Shown: positions 46,702 to 58,931 of the stretch, piece after piece
Position numbering within the stretch: position 1 is the stretch's first letter
Layout of the letters: every line of letters begins with the position of its first letter
Assembly (NCBI GenBank): GCA_961205875.1
Contig: OY540813.1
Location: 29,483,001-29,547,000 of the forward strand
Length of the DNA: 64,000 bases
Direction of reading: 5' to 3'
From: Sialis fuliginosa
Lineage: Eukaryota > Arthropoda > Insecta > Megaloptera > Sialidae
Translations under genes and position numbers: made by a program
Notes under the pieces: model-generated
Seen by the model: only the letters and a program-made list of their open reading frames with translations
Told to the model about the DNA's origin: nothing
Database searches by the model: none

Positions 46702-47466
46702 TAAGGATGTAAAGGATGTCGTTTTAGCGGATGAGGATGCGGATGCAGATATTGGGAAGTTAAGGTTTGGGCATGTGGATGTAAAGTAGGAATTTATTTG
46801 ATAATAATTTTTTTTATATTTTTGTGTAAATGTTAATTTATAAAAAAAAAAAATACTTAAAACTAAATAATGGTAAATTATATTTAATGAAAAGTAATTA
46901 CAGGTTTTTTCGCCTTCCGAACGACATCTTAATTCGTCGTAGATCAAACCTGCTCCTCTGAAAAGTTGTTGACTAGGAATACGAGCAGGTGGAGGTGATA
47001 AGAATTTCCGTGCGACATTATAATTTTTTCGTATTAGAAATGGAAACGTACACTAAATTGAAAATAATGACACGCTACGGCTAATGCCTCTTTTTAAAAT
47101 TCCCTACAATAGATAATTTTAAAAACATATTTGCAATAATCACTTTTTTGAAAATCAGTAAAATATTGAAGACTATACAAAATTTTGAAAGCATGTTAAT
47201 GAGATATCAATTTTAGCAACATATTTCAATTTTATTGAAATTCATGAAATAAAATTTTTATTGTTGTCATAAGTTATTCGACATGATCTATCATTCTATG
47301 TAACTACATTAGTTTGTAGTTTTGTAGAAAATATCCTCATAGAAAAATGAGGATGCGGATTTTTTTAAATTCAAAGTTGCGGATAAGGATGCAGATATGT
47401 AAAATGTAAATGAGTGAGAACAATTCGTAATTACCGATGCAGATACGGATATCCGTTACAACTCTA
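46702..47466. mobile_element. hAT MITE, GGATGCGGATGCAGAT motif family
   Basis: A perfect 8-bp duplication ACTACGGT stands at 46694-46701 and 47467-47474. The ends TAAGGATGTAAAGGAT and (inverted) TAGAGTTGTAACGGAT form a diverged TIR. Subterminal blocks of GGATGCGGATGCAGAT-like repeats fill 46702-46790 and 47350-47455 (in the right block some in the same orientation). The middle is AT-rich and non-coding. Confidence 0.85.
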
Positions 47467-47714
47467 ACTACGGTTAGTGTAATACTAGTTTTTCAGACTT
47501 GCTGTAGTTGGATTTTAATTTTTTTCACAGTTGAATAAATCTTTAAATATTTGTTTCATAAAAATCGGTTCAATAGTTCGTGGGATATCAGGGAACAAAG
47601 ATATAAACACACATACATATGTATGTAATCCTCAGCCCTCCACACACGAATAGATTGATCCAATAGATTCAGTAGTGGGTAAGGCGGGGAAGGAGAATGG
47701 AATATGGTGATCGG

Positions 47715-48543
47715 TAGTGCCGGCTTTGGGCGGGGGGGGCAGAGCAACCACTCGGGGCACCAAGTCAGGAGGGGCGGCGCACAATGGGACATAAGTGACG
47801 TTTTTGTTTCAAATCAGTGTACAGGCTTTCATTTTTGAGTAAACTTTTTTTTTAATTTAAAATTTTTTTGTCGATCCGTTAAACCCGATTTTGCAAAAAA
47901 ATATTGCATAAAATATACAATGTAAGTATAAACAAAAATATATTTTTTCTAAGAAATATCGATTATTTAACAGCTGCTGATTAACAAATCTTTATTCAGC
48001 AACCCAGAAAACATTTAATAAATATTTTAGAGGGTTAAAAGTTGATGTTTTTTTTTCAAACTATCTATTTTCCTTAAAATATTTTCTTCAAATTCTTGTA
48101 AAAATTATTAATGTTTATGAAAAAAGTACAAGCACAGCCAGTGGCCAGAGCTATAAAAATGTATTAGGAAAGGCTCACATATGTACGATTTTTCACGTTT
48201 TGCTCTTTGTCTGCAACCCTATCGCGAAATCTACTAAAACTATAGGTACTTCTTTGTTTTCTATTAAATTACAAATAAAATAAAAATGATCTCGCTATGT
48301 TTATTTTTTTAGGAGATATAGTCAATCAATCATTTTAGTTTTGATCTGTTAAATTACGACCTATGGAATGCTCTCATACACTTATGTATGTTGCGCATAG
48401 ACCCAATTTCACGACGACATATCTCCGGTTCTATTAGTGGTAGAAGGTATAAATTAAGTTAAGTCACTAAAAAAATGTGTGAGATGATTTATAAAAAATG
48501 ACATTTCTCGCCCAGGGCACCAGATCTGCTAAGGCCGGCTCTG
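47715..48543. mobile_element. hAT-like element with (T/C)AG(T/A)GCCGGC ends
   Basis: The left end TAGTGCCGGCTTTGGGC and right end GCTAAGGCCGGCTCTG pair as TIRs. Flanks GTGATCGG (47707-47714) and GTGATCAG (48544-48551) agree at 7 of 8. Inside, the GGGGCACC and GGGCACC words near each end also pair. It is non-coding, 829 bp. Confidence 0.75.
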
Positions 48544-48793
48544 GTGATCAGTGAAGCTGGGTAGAGAGGGTACTCCTTCCCCCACTTATAAATCCATCAG
48601 GAAAGTTCGCTCGTTTGTGGGGGGATTTTTAATACCAACCACAAAACCTCTCTTTTTACTTTTCTATAGTCGAACATAATATAAGACATACTTATTAAAG
48701 TAGAATACAGTAGACATTCTATACTGTAAACTAATTTGGTCACGATACCTTCCTTACTACAAACTCCCCACTCCTCGAAAAACCCCTCCCGCT

Positions 48794-49548
48794 CATAGAC
48801 ATAGAGCATGGACCACGCATCTGATTCGAAAACAAAGACGTGTCAAAAGAAAGAGATGGAAACATGTTTGGAATATACTTGTCCTTTTTTTAAACAGGAG
48901 TGTAACTATTCATTCTTGGCCCCGAACATTAAAAATATTCATAGATACATATACATATAAAGGGTTAAAATACAAAAATAATTAACGTTATAAAAAAATG
49001 TTATTAAAAAGAAACGATTGTTGATTTCTAAATAGTATAAGTTTCGTAGACCATAATAGAAACAACTCATCAAAATGTAAACAACACAACATTGTCCATT
49101 TTCTTACAATTGCATCTTTTTCACCAATAATGTTTAATCATTTTTGTTTTCCATCTTCTTTATGTGGGAATCTGTGACAACAGATTTATAATTAATTAGT
49201 TACCGATAAGTATTATATAATATTATTGAAAATATTATTTATTTAACGGCGAAAATTTCTTTTCGGATCGTTATCCAACCGCCACTTACACACAAAACAA
49301 ATATGAACCATTATAGTATGTTTATTGTTAATATTATTTACTTTTCTAATATAAAACTTATTGCACAAGATGATATAGAAAAATATATCTGACAGAAATA
49401 CTACCCTGAACTGTAGTAAGCTACCAATCAGATTCTTAGAAAAAGAGATAGATATATTCCAAACTACATTGCATCTCTCTCTCACTTTTTGAAGAAATGT
49501 TACACCATTGTGTTAATACAGAATGTACTGTCCTGCTCTATGTCTATG
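48794..49548. mobile_element. hAT-like element with CATAGACATAGAGC ends
   Basis: Perfect 14-bp TIR CATAGACATAGAGC and perfect 8-bp duplication CTCCCGCT (48786-48793, 49549-49556). Inner words AGAGATGGAAACATGTTTGG and TTTGGAATATA recur inverted near 49440-49480, so the element is partly foldback. It has no transposase, 755 bp. Confidence 0.85.
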
Positions 49549-49599
49549 CTCCCGCTCATCTATGTACAGCTGTCACTTTTATTAGAATTGACTGCGCCG

Positions 49600-50313
49600 T
49601 AGACTTGTGTAGTTCACGAACGAACTAGTTCAAAAGAGCGCTCCCACACGAGAACTAGACGAACTAGTTCGTATGCGCTCCGCTCTTTTAGTTCAATAGT
49701 TCCCGATACACTTCAAATACACTGTTATAAAAATGAGATTGTACGATTTTTATGTTTAATAATTTACGTTTTCAATACTTTATTACCAATTTTGAATTTA
49801 TATTACTAAAGATATATTATATTAAATTTTTTTGTTCAAAAGAATGCAATATGTCTGTCAAAAGCACGTGATTTTTATATTATTTTATGACAATCAACAA
49901 AAAGGAATATCACAGATTTTAGTGAAATTGAAATATATTGCTTAAATTACAATACAATAAATAATGTATCATTGAAAATATTTCAAAATTTCCATATATC
50001 GAGGGTTCGATTTAAAAAAAAAAAAAGAAGATTATTGCAAATATATACTTTTAAAAATATCGATCTTGTCTATAAATTAATAACGAATTTAAAATTGCAG
50101 TAGTTTACATTTCTATTGTTTGATGAAAAAAAATAGTAATACAAAATTACTAATTAAATTCCAAAAATCCAATATATCTAAATCAATAAATTGTAATCGT
50201 ATCGTCCGGAAAAAATTCTATGAACTAAAAGAACTAGAAGAACGAACTAGTTCATTAAAGATTACTGAACTATAAGAAGCGCTCTCTGTCATGAACTAAA
50301 ATGCCCAACTCTA
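49600..50313. mobile_element. hAT MITE, GAACTAGTTC motif family
   Basis: A perfect 8-bp duplication CTGCGCCG (49592-49599 and 50314-50321). The left end TAGACTTGTGTAGTTCA and inverted right end TAGAGTTGGGCATTTTAGTT form a diverged TIR. GAACTAG/CTAGTTC and GAGCGC words crowd both ends (49612-49705, 50222-50300) and are absent from the middle. It is non-coding, 714 bp. Confidence 0.88.
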
Positions 50314-50321
50314 CTGCGCCG

Positions 50322-50835
50322 ACGTCAGTGCCGAGAATATCTTATGTTTGATCGAAAAACTATGAGTAGGTAAGTAGTAAGTAGTAAACAAGTTCACAGT
50401 ATATGGAACGGAGGAGGTTTACTGTATAGATAGGTTAACAGAACAGACATTTACACTAAAAATTATTTACTGTAATACGATTATTTCCCACCTTTATGAG
50501 TTAACTAGTTCCTAGCCTTCGCTCATAAAATGGAAATTCTCACTTTACGAGCTCTCGTTTTACAACGGTTGAGTCACGACTACCGCACATTTAAACTAGT
50601 AAAACTGAGAATCGGTTTTATATGAATAGTAAATTCAGTAAATAAAATTAATAAACCTACATATTTTTATTTTATTATTAAAACAATTTTATTCATATTG
50701 TGTATACCTACATATTTTATATACTTATTATAAATATTTAAATTTTACATTACTTCGTTTTATAATAAGAACTTCATAATGTATAAGTTAGAATTGAAAA
50801 CTATAGATCCATATTGCATGTTTGAGCGTGTCTAC
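50322..50835. other. Unannotated stretch between two hAT MITEs
   Basis: No gene or repeat was recognised. It is AT-rich, with a slightly more balanced start to about 50450. Confidence 0.4.
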
Positions 50836-51128
50836 TAGAGATCAGATCGGATCTTAAAAAAGTAGCCCGATCCGATCCGAAACTTTTTTTTTTCGGCCCG
50901 GTCCGATTTATACGATTTTGTATTAAGGTCCGATCTGACCCGGTCTGGTTTATATTAAGACCCGATCCGATCCGGTCCGAACATTACAAACAAAAATTAA
51001 GCTTATGCTAAGGTCCGATCCGATCCGGTCCGAACATTACAAACAAAAATTAAGCCCGGTCCGATCCGAAATTCGGACCAGGATAAATTCGGATCGGATC
51101 GGGCCGGCCTGGCCCAAACTGAGCTCTA
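50836..51128. mobile_element. hAT MITE, GATCCGATCCGGTCCGAA motif family
   Basis: TIRs TAGAGATCAG and (inverted) TAGAGCTCAG. Flanks GTGTCTAC and GTGTCTAT agree at 7 of 8. Nearly the whole 293 bp consists of GATCCGATCCGGTCCGAA-like repeats, including a 47-bp direct duplication around AACATTACAAACAAAAATTA (50980-51053). The 88-codon frame starting at 51005 translates these repeats and is not a gene. Confidence 0.88.
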
Positions 51129-51364
51129 GTGTCTATCCACCTCTTATTCCCACACTACGTGTCTGCCCATTGAAGATGATTTTATTAATGCTCACATTGG
51201 ACAAAAATACATTTTTTCTTTACATGTTCACTAAGGGATTACACCTCTTTATCTCCGAGTGTGGGGGTTGAAACATGATATACAACACATGAATAAACGT
51301 GTTCCGTAAATCTGACTTGTGCTCAGATAGGGTAGAAAAATATGTCATCAGCTCTTGGACTATA

Positions 51365-51548
51365 TATTACTCGTATAAATACGAAAGTACATACTCTGTC
51401 TGTGCGTGTGTTACCGTTTCACGGCTAAACCGATCTTAATGAACTTTAACAGGAAGATAACTTGCATCTTGAAGAAGTACATAGGCTACTTTGTATCCCT
51501 AAAATTGATTAGATAAAAAAATACACAGTTGCGGGTAACAGCTAGTAT
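51365..51548 (+). repeat. Non-LTR/SINE-type tail
   Basis: ACTCGTATAAATACGAAAGT, GTCTGTGCGTGTGTTACCGT, TTCACGGCTAAACCGAT, ACATAGGCTACTTTGTATCC and a final GCGGGTAACAGCTAGT. This chain is a familiar 3'-tail pattern of insect LINE/SINE families. No coding part remains. Confidence 0.55.
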
Positions 51549-52528
51549 AAGAATATTTATCTTATCATTTTGCTTTGAACTTTTACTTACACAATCCTCG
51601 TAAATACGAAAGCATTATGTAGTCTCTACTACAAACTTTCTAACCCGTAGTTCATCGGGTTGATGATTAAAGCCTCATTATTTACCTTCAAATACCGCTT
51701 TATATTCGCGATATAACATATATACATAATACATAGACTTTGCAATGTTTATCTGTTAACAAGTTTATTTACTATGAACATTCGAAACATATGAGCATCG
51801 TTTATTAAATATGTGTGTATATTCTGTATATACAAACCTATAGGTTATTTTAATACAGCTGAATTAAATTATACATGTATGGTGTTTAGTAGATACATAC
51901 CTACATACAATTGCTCCACGAGTTTCGAGGGTTATTATTTTGATTTAAAATTCATAGATTTTAATTCGGTATTAAATATAAATGAATTTGTGTATTTAAT
52001 TTTAAATTACATATTTATTTATACATGTTTTTAATGCATATTTTACTATCGAAATTTATTTGCTATCTATCTATTGCTATATTGATGCTCATGGATTAAT
52101 AAAGATAGAGGGGGATTACGGAAAATTTTTCGTTAAATATATGTTTTTTGTTGCATAAAGTTTGTATAATATTTCCCTTGTTACGTGAAAATTTGATAAA
52201 ACTATAGATTTTTTTGTAGAGTATTCAATTTTTTATGAAAATGTCCTATTGTTAAATTTTGCTTCCTAAAATTCTAACCATCAATCATTGAGATTCGCGT
52301 GATTTTTGATGTATATATATATATATATCAGAAAAATGTAGATTTTACCTGAAATTGTTAAAAAAAGGAAAAACGAAAATAATAATGTAGTTACGAAAAA
52401 TTTCAAATTAATATTTTCTAATAAAACTATATTTTAAATTTTTTATGGGTAATTCTTTTATACAAGATGGTAGTTTATTATATATTTTTATTATTGAGAT
52501 ATACACTCCTTTATACACATCTGTTAAT
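51549..52528. other. Unannotated stretch with a (TA)n run
   Basis: The only simple feature is a TA microsatellite at about 52312-52328. No gene or paired repeat was seen. Confidence 0.45.
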
Positions 52529-53191
52529 TAACTTCCCAACAGGAAGTTTTTGTAATAGGTTCGAAAATCAAAATCAAAATTTTTAACATATTTGTATGTT
52601 TCAAGGTCACTATAGTATATTTACTCTATGTTCAGAAAGATGTATGTGTGTGTGTGTGTGTGTGTGTGAGTATGTACGTACATATGCGCGTGTCATTTTT
52701 TAGGTGCACGAAATCTCGCAAATAAAAATGGTATTGATTTCGTTGGTGTGCCAATCGAAGAGTCTTGACGTGAATATTATCTGAAAGAAAGGATTTTTCG
52801 AAATTCATCCACTATGGGGGTAAAAAAGGGTGTAAAGTTTTTTTGTCGGATTTACTGGAAATTTATCATAAATATTCTACAATACAAATAACGAAACATA
52901 TATTTCAGTATTATTTTTGTTATACGTTATAAGGTGAAAACCACCCTCAAAATTTGAATTTTAAATACTAATAAAAATAAATCTACAATTCATGTTGCCT
53001 TGAAAACAAATGCAATTAAATTTAAATTGTCAGATATTAGAAAACTAATATTCATAATACATGAGTTTTATTTTTGACCAATTCCATTAACATTTTTTAT
53101 GTAAATATTAAAAAAAATATTCACATAAACTATATGAAATCAATAAATCATCAGTATTCAAGTATTTATAGTCATATCATGTTGGGAACTT
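52529..53191 (+). mobile_element. Dispersed TIR repeat family D, copy 2
   Basis: It runs from AACTTCCCAACAGGAAG to ATCATGTTGGGAACTT, the ends pairing as TTCCCAACA. It aligns antiparallel to 22224-22833. It has gained a (TG)n microsatellite (about 52644-52668) that copy 1 lacks. Non-coding; superfamily unknown. Confidence 0.75.
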
Positions 53192-53758
53192 GGAACCCAC
53201 GGCTTGTATTGTTTGTATTTGATCTAAATTTTTTGATTTCCAGATGAGTAACTATATGAAAGATTTTTTTTAAACGCTTGATAGTATTTTTTATACATAT
53301 ATTAATATGAATATAATAAGAACGTATGCATACAAAGTCATAACAATATATCTAATATGTACGTATATAATATTGCATACCTTCAGCATATATGAATTTC
53401 AAATATTTGAAATGCATTTAAATTTACATAAAGACACATCTTATTGACGAACGATCCAGATAAATGAGAATGACCTACATTTCTGTTGAATAAACATAAT
53501 TGTTCTTGTATTCATTACTGTTTACTACTGAATAAATTTTAACTGTATTGTATAAGCCACTATCATTATTTAAAAAAAATTTATTCTATTCTAAGTTTTA
53601 ATTTTTAAATTGATGTTTTTTTTAATCAATCATGATAATTTAATAATTATTTACTATAAAAATGAAAATTTAAGATATAATTGCAAATTTTTTTGTTATC
53701 GTCCATACTTCAGACATTTCACACATTATATGCATAGTAATTATCATATATGTATTAT
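53192..53758. other. Unannotated AT-rich stretch
   Basis: Nothing was recognised. Confidence 0.45.
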
Positions 53759-54431
53759 CACAGGCCAACATCATTTTTGATGTATCTACTTAAATAGGTG
53801 ATTTCGGAGGCTTTTGGTGTGCTGAAACCGAATACGTCACCAATTGCTTCATCAGGTCAGGTTTTTTATATAACCTAACCTAAATGTGTCCAAAATGACG
53901 AATTTAGTAATATTTAAGTATTCATTACCAAGTAGGTAAATTTTTTCCAACGTTTTCGTTCATTGTAAGAAGTAGTACTATCTCTTTAAAATAAATTTTT
54001 ACTTTCTACTGTACGATTTTTTTTCATCGAAATAAACTAGTTTGAAGTTATTGTTATATTGAATGTATAGTAAAGTCCATTGTGTCACTGTATCTACTCT
54101 ATTAAGAAAAAAATCATATAATCAAACTAGTATATTTCGGTGAAAAAAAATCGTACAATAAAAAATAAAAATTCGTTTTAAAAGGAAAAAGATAGTACTA
54201 TTTCTTACGGTGAACGAAAAATTTAGTAAAAAATTACCTACTTGGTAATAAATTCTTAAATATTACCAAAATTGTCATTTTGGACACTTTTAGGTTAGAT
54301 TATGTTATATCAAAAATCTGACCTGATGGAGCAATTCGGGTGACGGATTCGGTTTAAGCACGCCAAAAAACCCCGAAATCAGTTATTGAAGTAGAGACAT
54401 TAGTTCAAAAGTCTTTTTTTGTTGGCCTGTG
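53759..54431. mobile_element. Foldback element with CACAGGCCAACA ends
   Basis: CACAGGCCAACA at 53759 is mirrored by TGTTGGCCTGTG at 54420-54431. The arms of about 300 bp also share CTGATTTCGG.G-type, AACCGAAT.CGTCACC, TAACCTAACCTAAA, ACCAAGTAGGTAA and GTACGATTTTTTTTCA words. The loop (about 54060-54110) is short. The flanks share ATTAT. Confidence 0.82.
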
Positions 54432-55074
54432 ATTATATATCAAAACAATTATTTGATAATCCTAGTCATCCCACGTTTATTGTAACAAAATGCAAGATTG
54501 GATATGTTTTAATTCACGCTAGTTATAATAAAACCAATTTTAGCGTCAATAAAACGGTTTCATTTTATTGAGATTTCACGTTTAATAGCCACATAAACAT
54601 AGGTATTATAGATACATATATACACATACAAATATAAACACTCATAAAACTAGGGGGTCATTAATAGAGTGGCTAGCGTTTGCAGATAAAATAAATAACA
54701 CAAATATAAACGAGTTCTGTGTTTATTACTTCCTTGAAAATACTAATTGAGAAAATTTAAAGCAAGAGTTATTTGAAACGAAGGAGTTAAACTATATACG
54801 TCGGGAAACTGTAAATAAAATTTCTTCTTAATGTTCTATTGTTATTTGCTTTTTATATTCACTGAAAGGAATTTAAGGAAGATTTATGTATATAAAGTAT
54901 ATTAAAAAACCTTTTTTCTTTATAAAAATATATTTTTAAATAATTTGGTAATGTCATCAATAATTTTAACGATTAATAAATTAGTAAAAATATACTTTTT
55001 AATATAAGTCTTCAAATGTATAAGATTCGTTATTTAAAAAAAATGTTTATACGAGTAAAATAAAATTAAAATAA
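54432..55074. other. Unannotated AT-rich stretch
   Basis: No feature was recognised. Confidence 0.45.
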
Positions 55075-55079
55075 AAAAT

Positions 55080-55256
55080 ACATGAGATAATCTCGGTTAC
55101 GTGTACGAGACGAGACCGAGACGAGAGATGCTTATTTTTTTCGAGACGAAACCGATACGAGAAAGGAAAAACTTGTAAAAATAATAAAAATAAATAAAAA
55201 TTGAAACGAAACAAGACTTGCCCGATTTTCGTCTCATTTCGACTTGTGTGCAGCCT
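55080..55256. mobile_element. Degenerate MITE with CGAGACGAGAC motif
   Basis: CGAGACGAGACCGAGACGAG at the left (about 55107) and GAAACGAAACAAGACTTGCC, then TTTCGTCTCATTTCGAC, then CTTGTGTGCAGCC at the right. This is the same plan (short motif arrays at both ends) as the hAT MITEs. The left terminus and TSD could not be fixed. Confidence 0.5.
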
Positions 55257-55377
55257 TAAACTTATTATAGTTAAGATAAATATTATTATTTCATAAGAGT
55301 TTTAGATATTCTATTTTCTCTATCTTTTTTAGCCGAAATGATGAAAAAATACATTATATTGAAACCATTTATTTATA

Positions 55378-56189
55378 CAGGGTGAGGCATTTAAAATGTT
55401 ACAGATTATTATGTAGCATATTTGAAAAAATGTTTATACCAAAAAATGTTTTGTTGTGAGGAGGTACTCGAATAGTAATATTTATTTGCTATTTCAACGT
55501 GGCCTTCAAAGATATTTGAAGGTTAATATCATTTTTCTAAATAGGAACCTATATATTTATTTAGTAATCTTATTCTACGTCAAAAAACACGAATCTTTCA
55601 TTGAAATTTTTTTTTGAACGACCTTAACTTTATAAGATATCTAACGAAATAATTTCGAGATTTTGAACATTCAAGATTTTTTTACTCAGAAATCATTAAC
55701 TTTAGAAAAAAGTACAAAATACAAAAAATGTTTATTTTGGTCTATTGAAATTTGAAGAATTATTCTAGATTTTTTTTTATCGTTTTGTATTTTTTTTGTT
55801 TTTGCTAAAATAACAAAAATAAAAAAAAGTGTTAAAAAGTTTTTTAAATCTTTAAAATAATTCTTCAAGCTTTATTAGACCTAAATAAACATTTTTTGTG
55901 TCATACTTTTTTTTATAAAGTTTAAGCTTTCTGGGTAAAAAATTCATGAAAGTTTAAAATCTCGAATTATTTTGTTAGATATCTTGGAAAGCTTAGGTTG
56001 TTAAAAAATTTTTTTTCAAGAAAAGATTCGTGTTTTTTTACGTAAAATAAAATTACTAAATAACAACTATAGGTTCCTATTTAAAAAAATGATGTTGACC
56101 TTCAAATATCCTTGAAGGCCACATCAAAATAACATATAAACATACGGTTCTGAGATAATAATCTGTAACACTTTAAATGCCACAGCCTG
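55378..56189. mobile_element. Foldback family B, complete, TA-flanked
   Basis: The ends CAGGGTGAGGCATTTAAAAT and (inverted) CAGGCTGTGGCATTTAAAGT lie inside TA, then TGTTACAGATTATTAT pairs in both arms. The arms stay complementary to near the centre at about 55790. Solo right arms occur at 10400 and 18437. The structure is Tc1/mariner-like in target choice, with no enzyme. Confidence 0.85.
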
Positions 56190-56266
56190 TATAAACCAAC
56201 TAGTACACTATTTTTCACTAAATCTTGCGTAATAAAATTTAAAAAAGTCATATAAAAACACATATA

Positions 56267-58049
56267 CACTCATCCAAACAATTAAAGGAACAAGAATTTA
56301 AACTTTTTTTTTGGGTGTTTTTTGAAGTGCTGTATCTTTGTGAAAAATGGTCGTATCGAAATAAAACAAAAAGCATTTTAAAGCTTCAAGTTTCTAGTTT
56401 TGAGATTTTTTAGCATAATTTTTTTTGAGTTACGGTCATCGCGCAATCAAAAGAAATAGTGCGACACAAAAATTTTCCAATTTTTTACATTTTTTAAAAG
56501 GGTCCGCGGGCTTGGGAAATTTTTTTTCAGTTAAACCAATGCATTGGTCAGTTAACTTGCTTATTCAGCTTTAATTTGTTTTTTTTTTGGTCTCTCTCAA
56601 TTTTTTTTTGCCGAGATATCTGACTTTAAATGAAAAATGATTCTTTTGTCTTCGATCATCAATATATCAGCAACTAATGATTAAACAGTAAATTTAAGGG
56701 CAGTTTTAAAAACTTGAATAAATTTCCTACAAGACCCTTTCATGACTTTATTAGAAAAAATTTTTTTTTTACCCTCACCATTAGTTTGAAAAAGTCCAAA
56801 AAAGTGACCTTTTATGCTCTTTTAGTAAATCTATCGCTACTTTACAAATATTGATGGAAAGACTAATGTTGCCAGGTAGTTTTGTAGCTTAATGTACCCC
56901 CAACAGTCCTGTAAATTTTGAAATTGATCCATCGAACCGTTTTTCCTGACCGATTGATCAAATTTTGCTTGCGTATTAATTCGATTCCAGCATGCGAGAC
57001 AAAATTATTTTACAATTTCGTACGGTTCCCGCTGCGAAAGAATTAATTGATGCAATTAATTCAAGATGAGTAAAATTATGGTACGCAAAAGCCGAATCGT
57101 GTCAAAAATGAGTCAGTATTGTTTCTTGAAATGTTTTAAAAATTTTGAAAAAAAAAATTCAAAATTTAAAAAAAAATTATTTTTTTAATTTTTTGGAATT
57201 TTTTTTCTCCATTTCAAACATAACAGGTAACTAATGCAAAACTGTAAAAAAAATCAAAAATCGAAAATCGTTTTTTTCATTTTGATGATTACACATTGTT
57301 ATGTTCCAGTCTGTTACACAATACACTTGTTCCTTTAATTGTTTTGTAAAACTTTGATCAATCGGTCAGGAAAAACGGTTCGATGGATCAATTTCAAAAT
57401 TTACAGGACTGTTGGGGGTATATTAAGCTGCAAAACTACCTGGCAACATTAGTCTTTCCATCAATATTTGTAAAGTAGCGATAGATTTACTAAAAGAACA
57501 TAAAAGGTCACTTTTTTGTACTTTTTCAAACTAATGGTGAGGGTAAAAAAAAATTTTTTTCTAATAAAGTCATGAAAGGGTCTTGTAGGAAATTTATTCA
57601 AGTTTTTAAAACTGCCCTTAAATTTACTGTTTAATCATTAGTTGCTGATATATTGATGATCGAAGACAAAAGAATCATTTTTCATTTAAAGTCAGATATC
57701 TCGGCAAAAAAAAATTGAGAGAGACCAAAAAAAAAAACAAATTAAAGCTGAATAAGCAAGTTAACTGACCAATGCATTGGTTTAACTGAAAAAAAATTTC
57801 CCAAGCCCGCGGACCCTTTTAAAAAATGTAAAAAATTGGAAAATTTTTGTGTCGCACTATTTATTTTGATTGCGCGATGACCGTAACTCAAAAAAAATTA
57901 TGCTAAAAAATCTCAAAACTAAAAACTTGAAGCTTTAAAATGCTTTTTGTTTTATTTCGATACGACCATTTTTCACAAAGATACAGCACTTCAAAAAACA
58001 CCCAAAAAAAAAGTTTAAATTCTTGTTCCTTTAATTGTTTGGATGAGTG
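56267..58049. mobile_element. Giant foldback (1783 bp), arms ~696 bp
   Basis: The arms 56267-56962 and 57353-58049 are near-perfect reverse complements (only scattered mismatches seen), starting CACTCATCCAAACAATTAAA then GGAACAAG. Both ends are bounded by TA. The 390-bp spacer is unique except that it contains TTGTTCCTTTAATTGTTT at 57327-57344, an internal copy of the terminal repeat. No transposase is present. The TIR type, ending in AATTAAAGGAACA, is one known from Tc1/mariner-like elements. Confidence 0.9.
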
Positions 58050-58051
58050 TA

Positions 58052-58685
58052 TTTATTTTATATTTATTCAAACAAAGATTTAGAAGTATATATATATTGT
58101 ATATAATATAAGAATAATCTTTACTAAAGTATTATAGCTCTTAAAAATTATATAAATAAATGCGGGTCTGACAGCCTTGATGCCACTACTGTAAAGTTAA
58201 TAAGCTATCCCTTTTGTTAATCAAATAAAAAATATATAGTAATTATTCTACAGTTATTGGAATAAATAATTGTATCAATTACTGATAAAGTATATACAAT
58301 TGTTACCCGCAAACACATTATTTGGTAAATCAATTATTGTTGTATAATTAGATCAACACAATACAATCACTTACCAAAACAATACGCGGTGTCATTAAAA
58401 CATAACCATAGATTAATTAATGTTGCCATGCATATGAAAATATCCATTAGGTTGCATTTGTAATACATATGTATATACAGTTCCTTTCATTCACAAATTA
58501 TACATGCATAAATGCATACATTATAATTTATCGATGTGTTCCTATTAGTAAATGTAAATTTCTTATCATAACAATTTTACACTTAAGACAAGAACAAGTT
58601 TCAATTAGTTGATGTATAGCTGTTATATTTAAAGGTTTAATGAAAAATTAGATACTGGTTCTGTTTAATTTAAATAATAGTATAT
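58052..58685. other. Unannotated AT-rich stretch
   Basis: Nothing was recognised. Confidence 0.45.
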
Positions 58686-58807
58686 TATACCACGAGTCGA
58701 GTCAATAATGATAGCTATTATTACCGAGGATAATTTTCGAACCAAGCCGCTAGCGGCGAGGGAGAAAAAATTCCGAGGTAATAATAGCCATTATTGCGAG
58801 TTGTATA
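58686..58807. mobile_element. Short foldback, ~120 bp
   Basis: The left arm CAATAATGATAGCTATTATT then ACC is mirrored by GGTAATAATAGCCATTATTG. Outer TATAC words also pair. A GCTAGCGGC core forms the loop. Confidence 0.65.
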
Positions 58808-58931
58808 CTGTACTTTATCTACGAATATTTGAATTACTTTCATAAAACACAACTGAATACAAGGAATGCAAGCTTCAACAAAACGTCATGTAGAAATGGA
58901 TATGAATAATGATAAAAAAAGAAACACTTAC

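Noticed and set aside
51005-51271. 88-codon frame rich in RSDPIRSE
   Set aside because: It is a translation of the GATCCGATCC array, continuing into unrelated flank.
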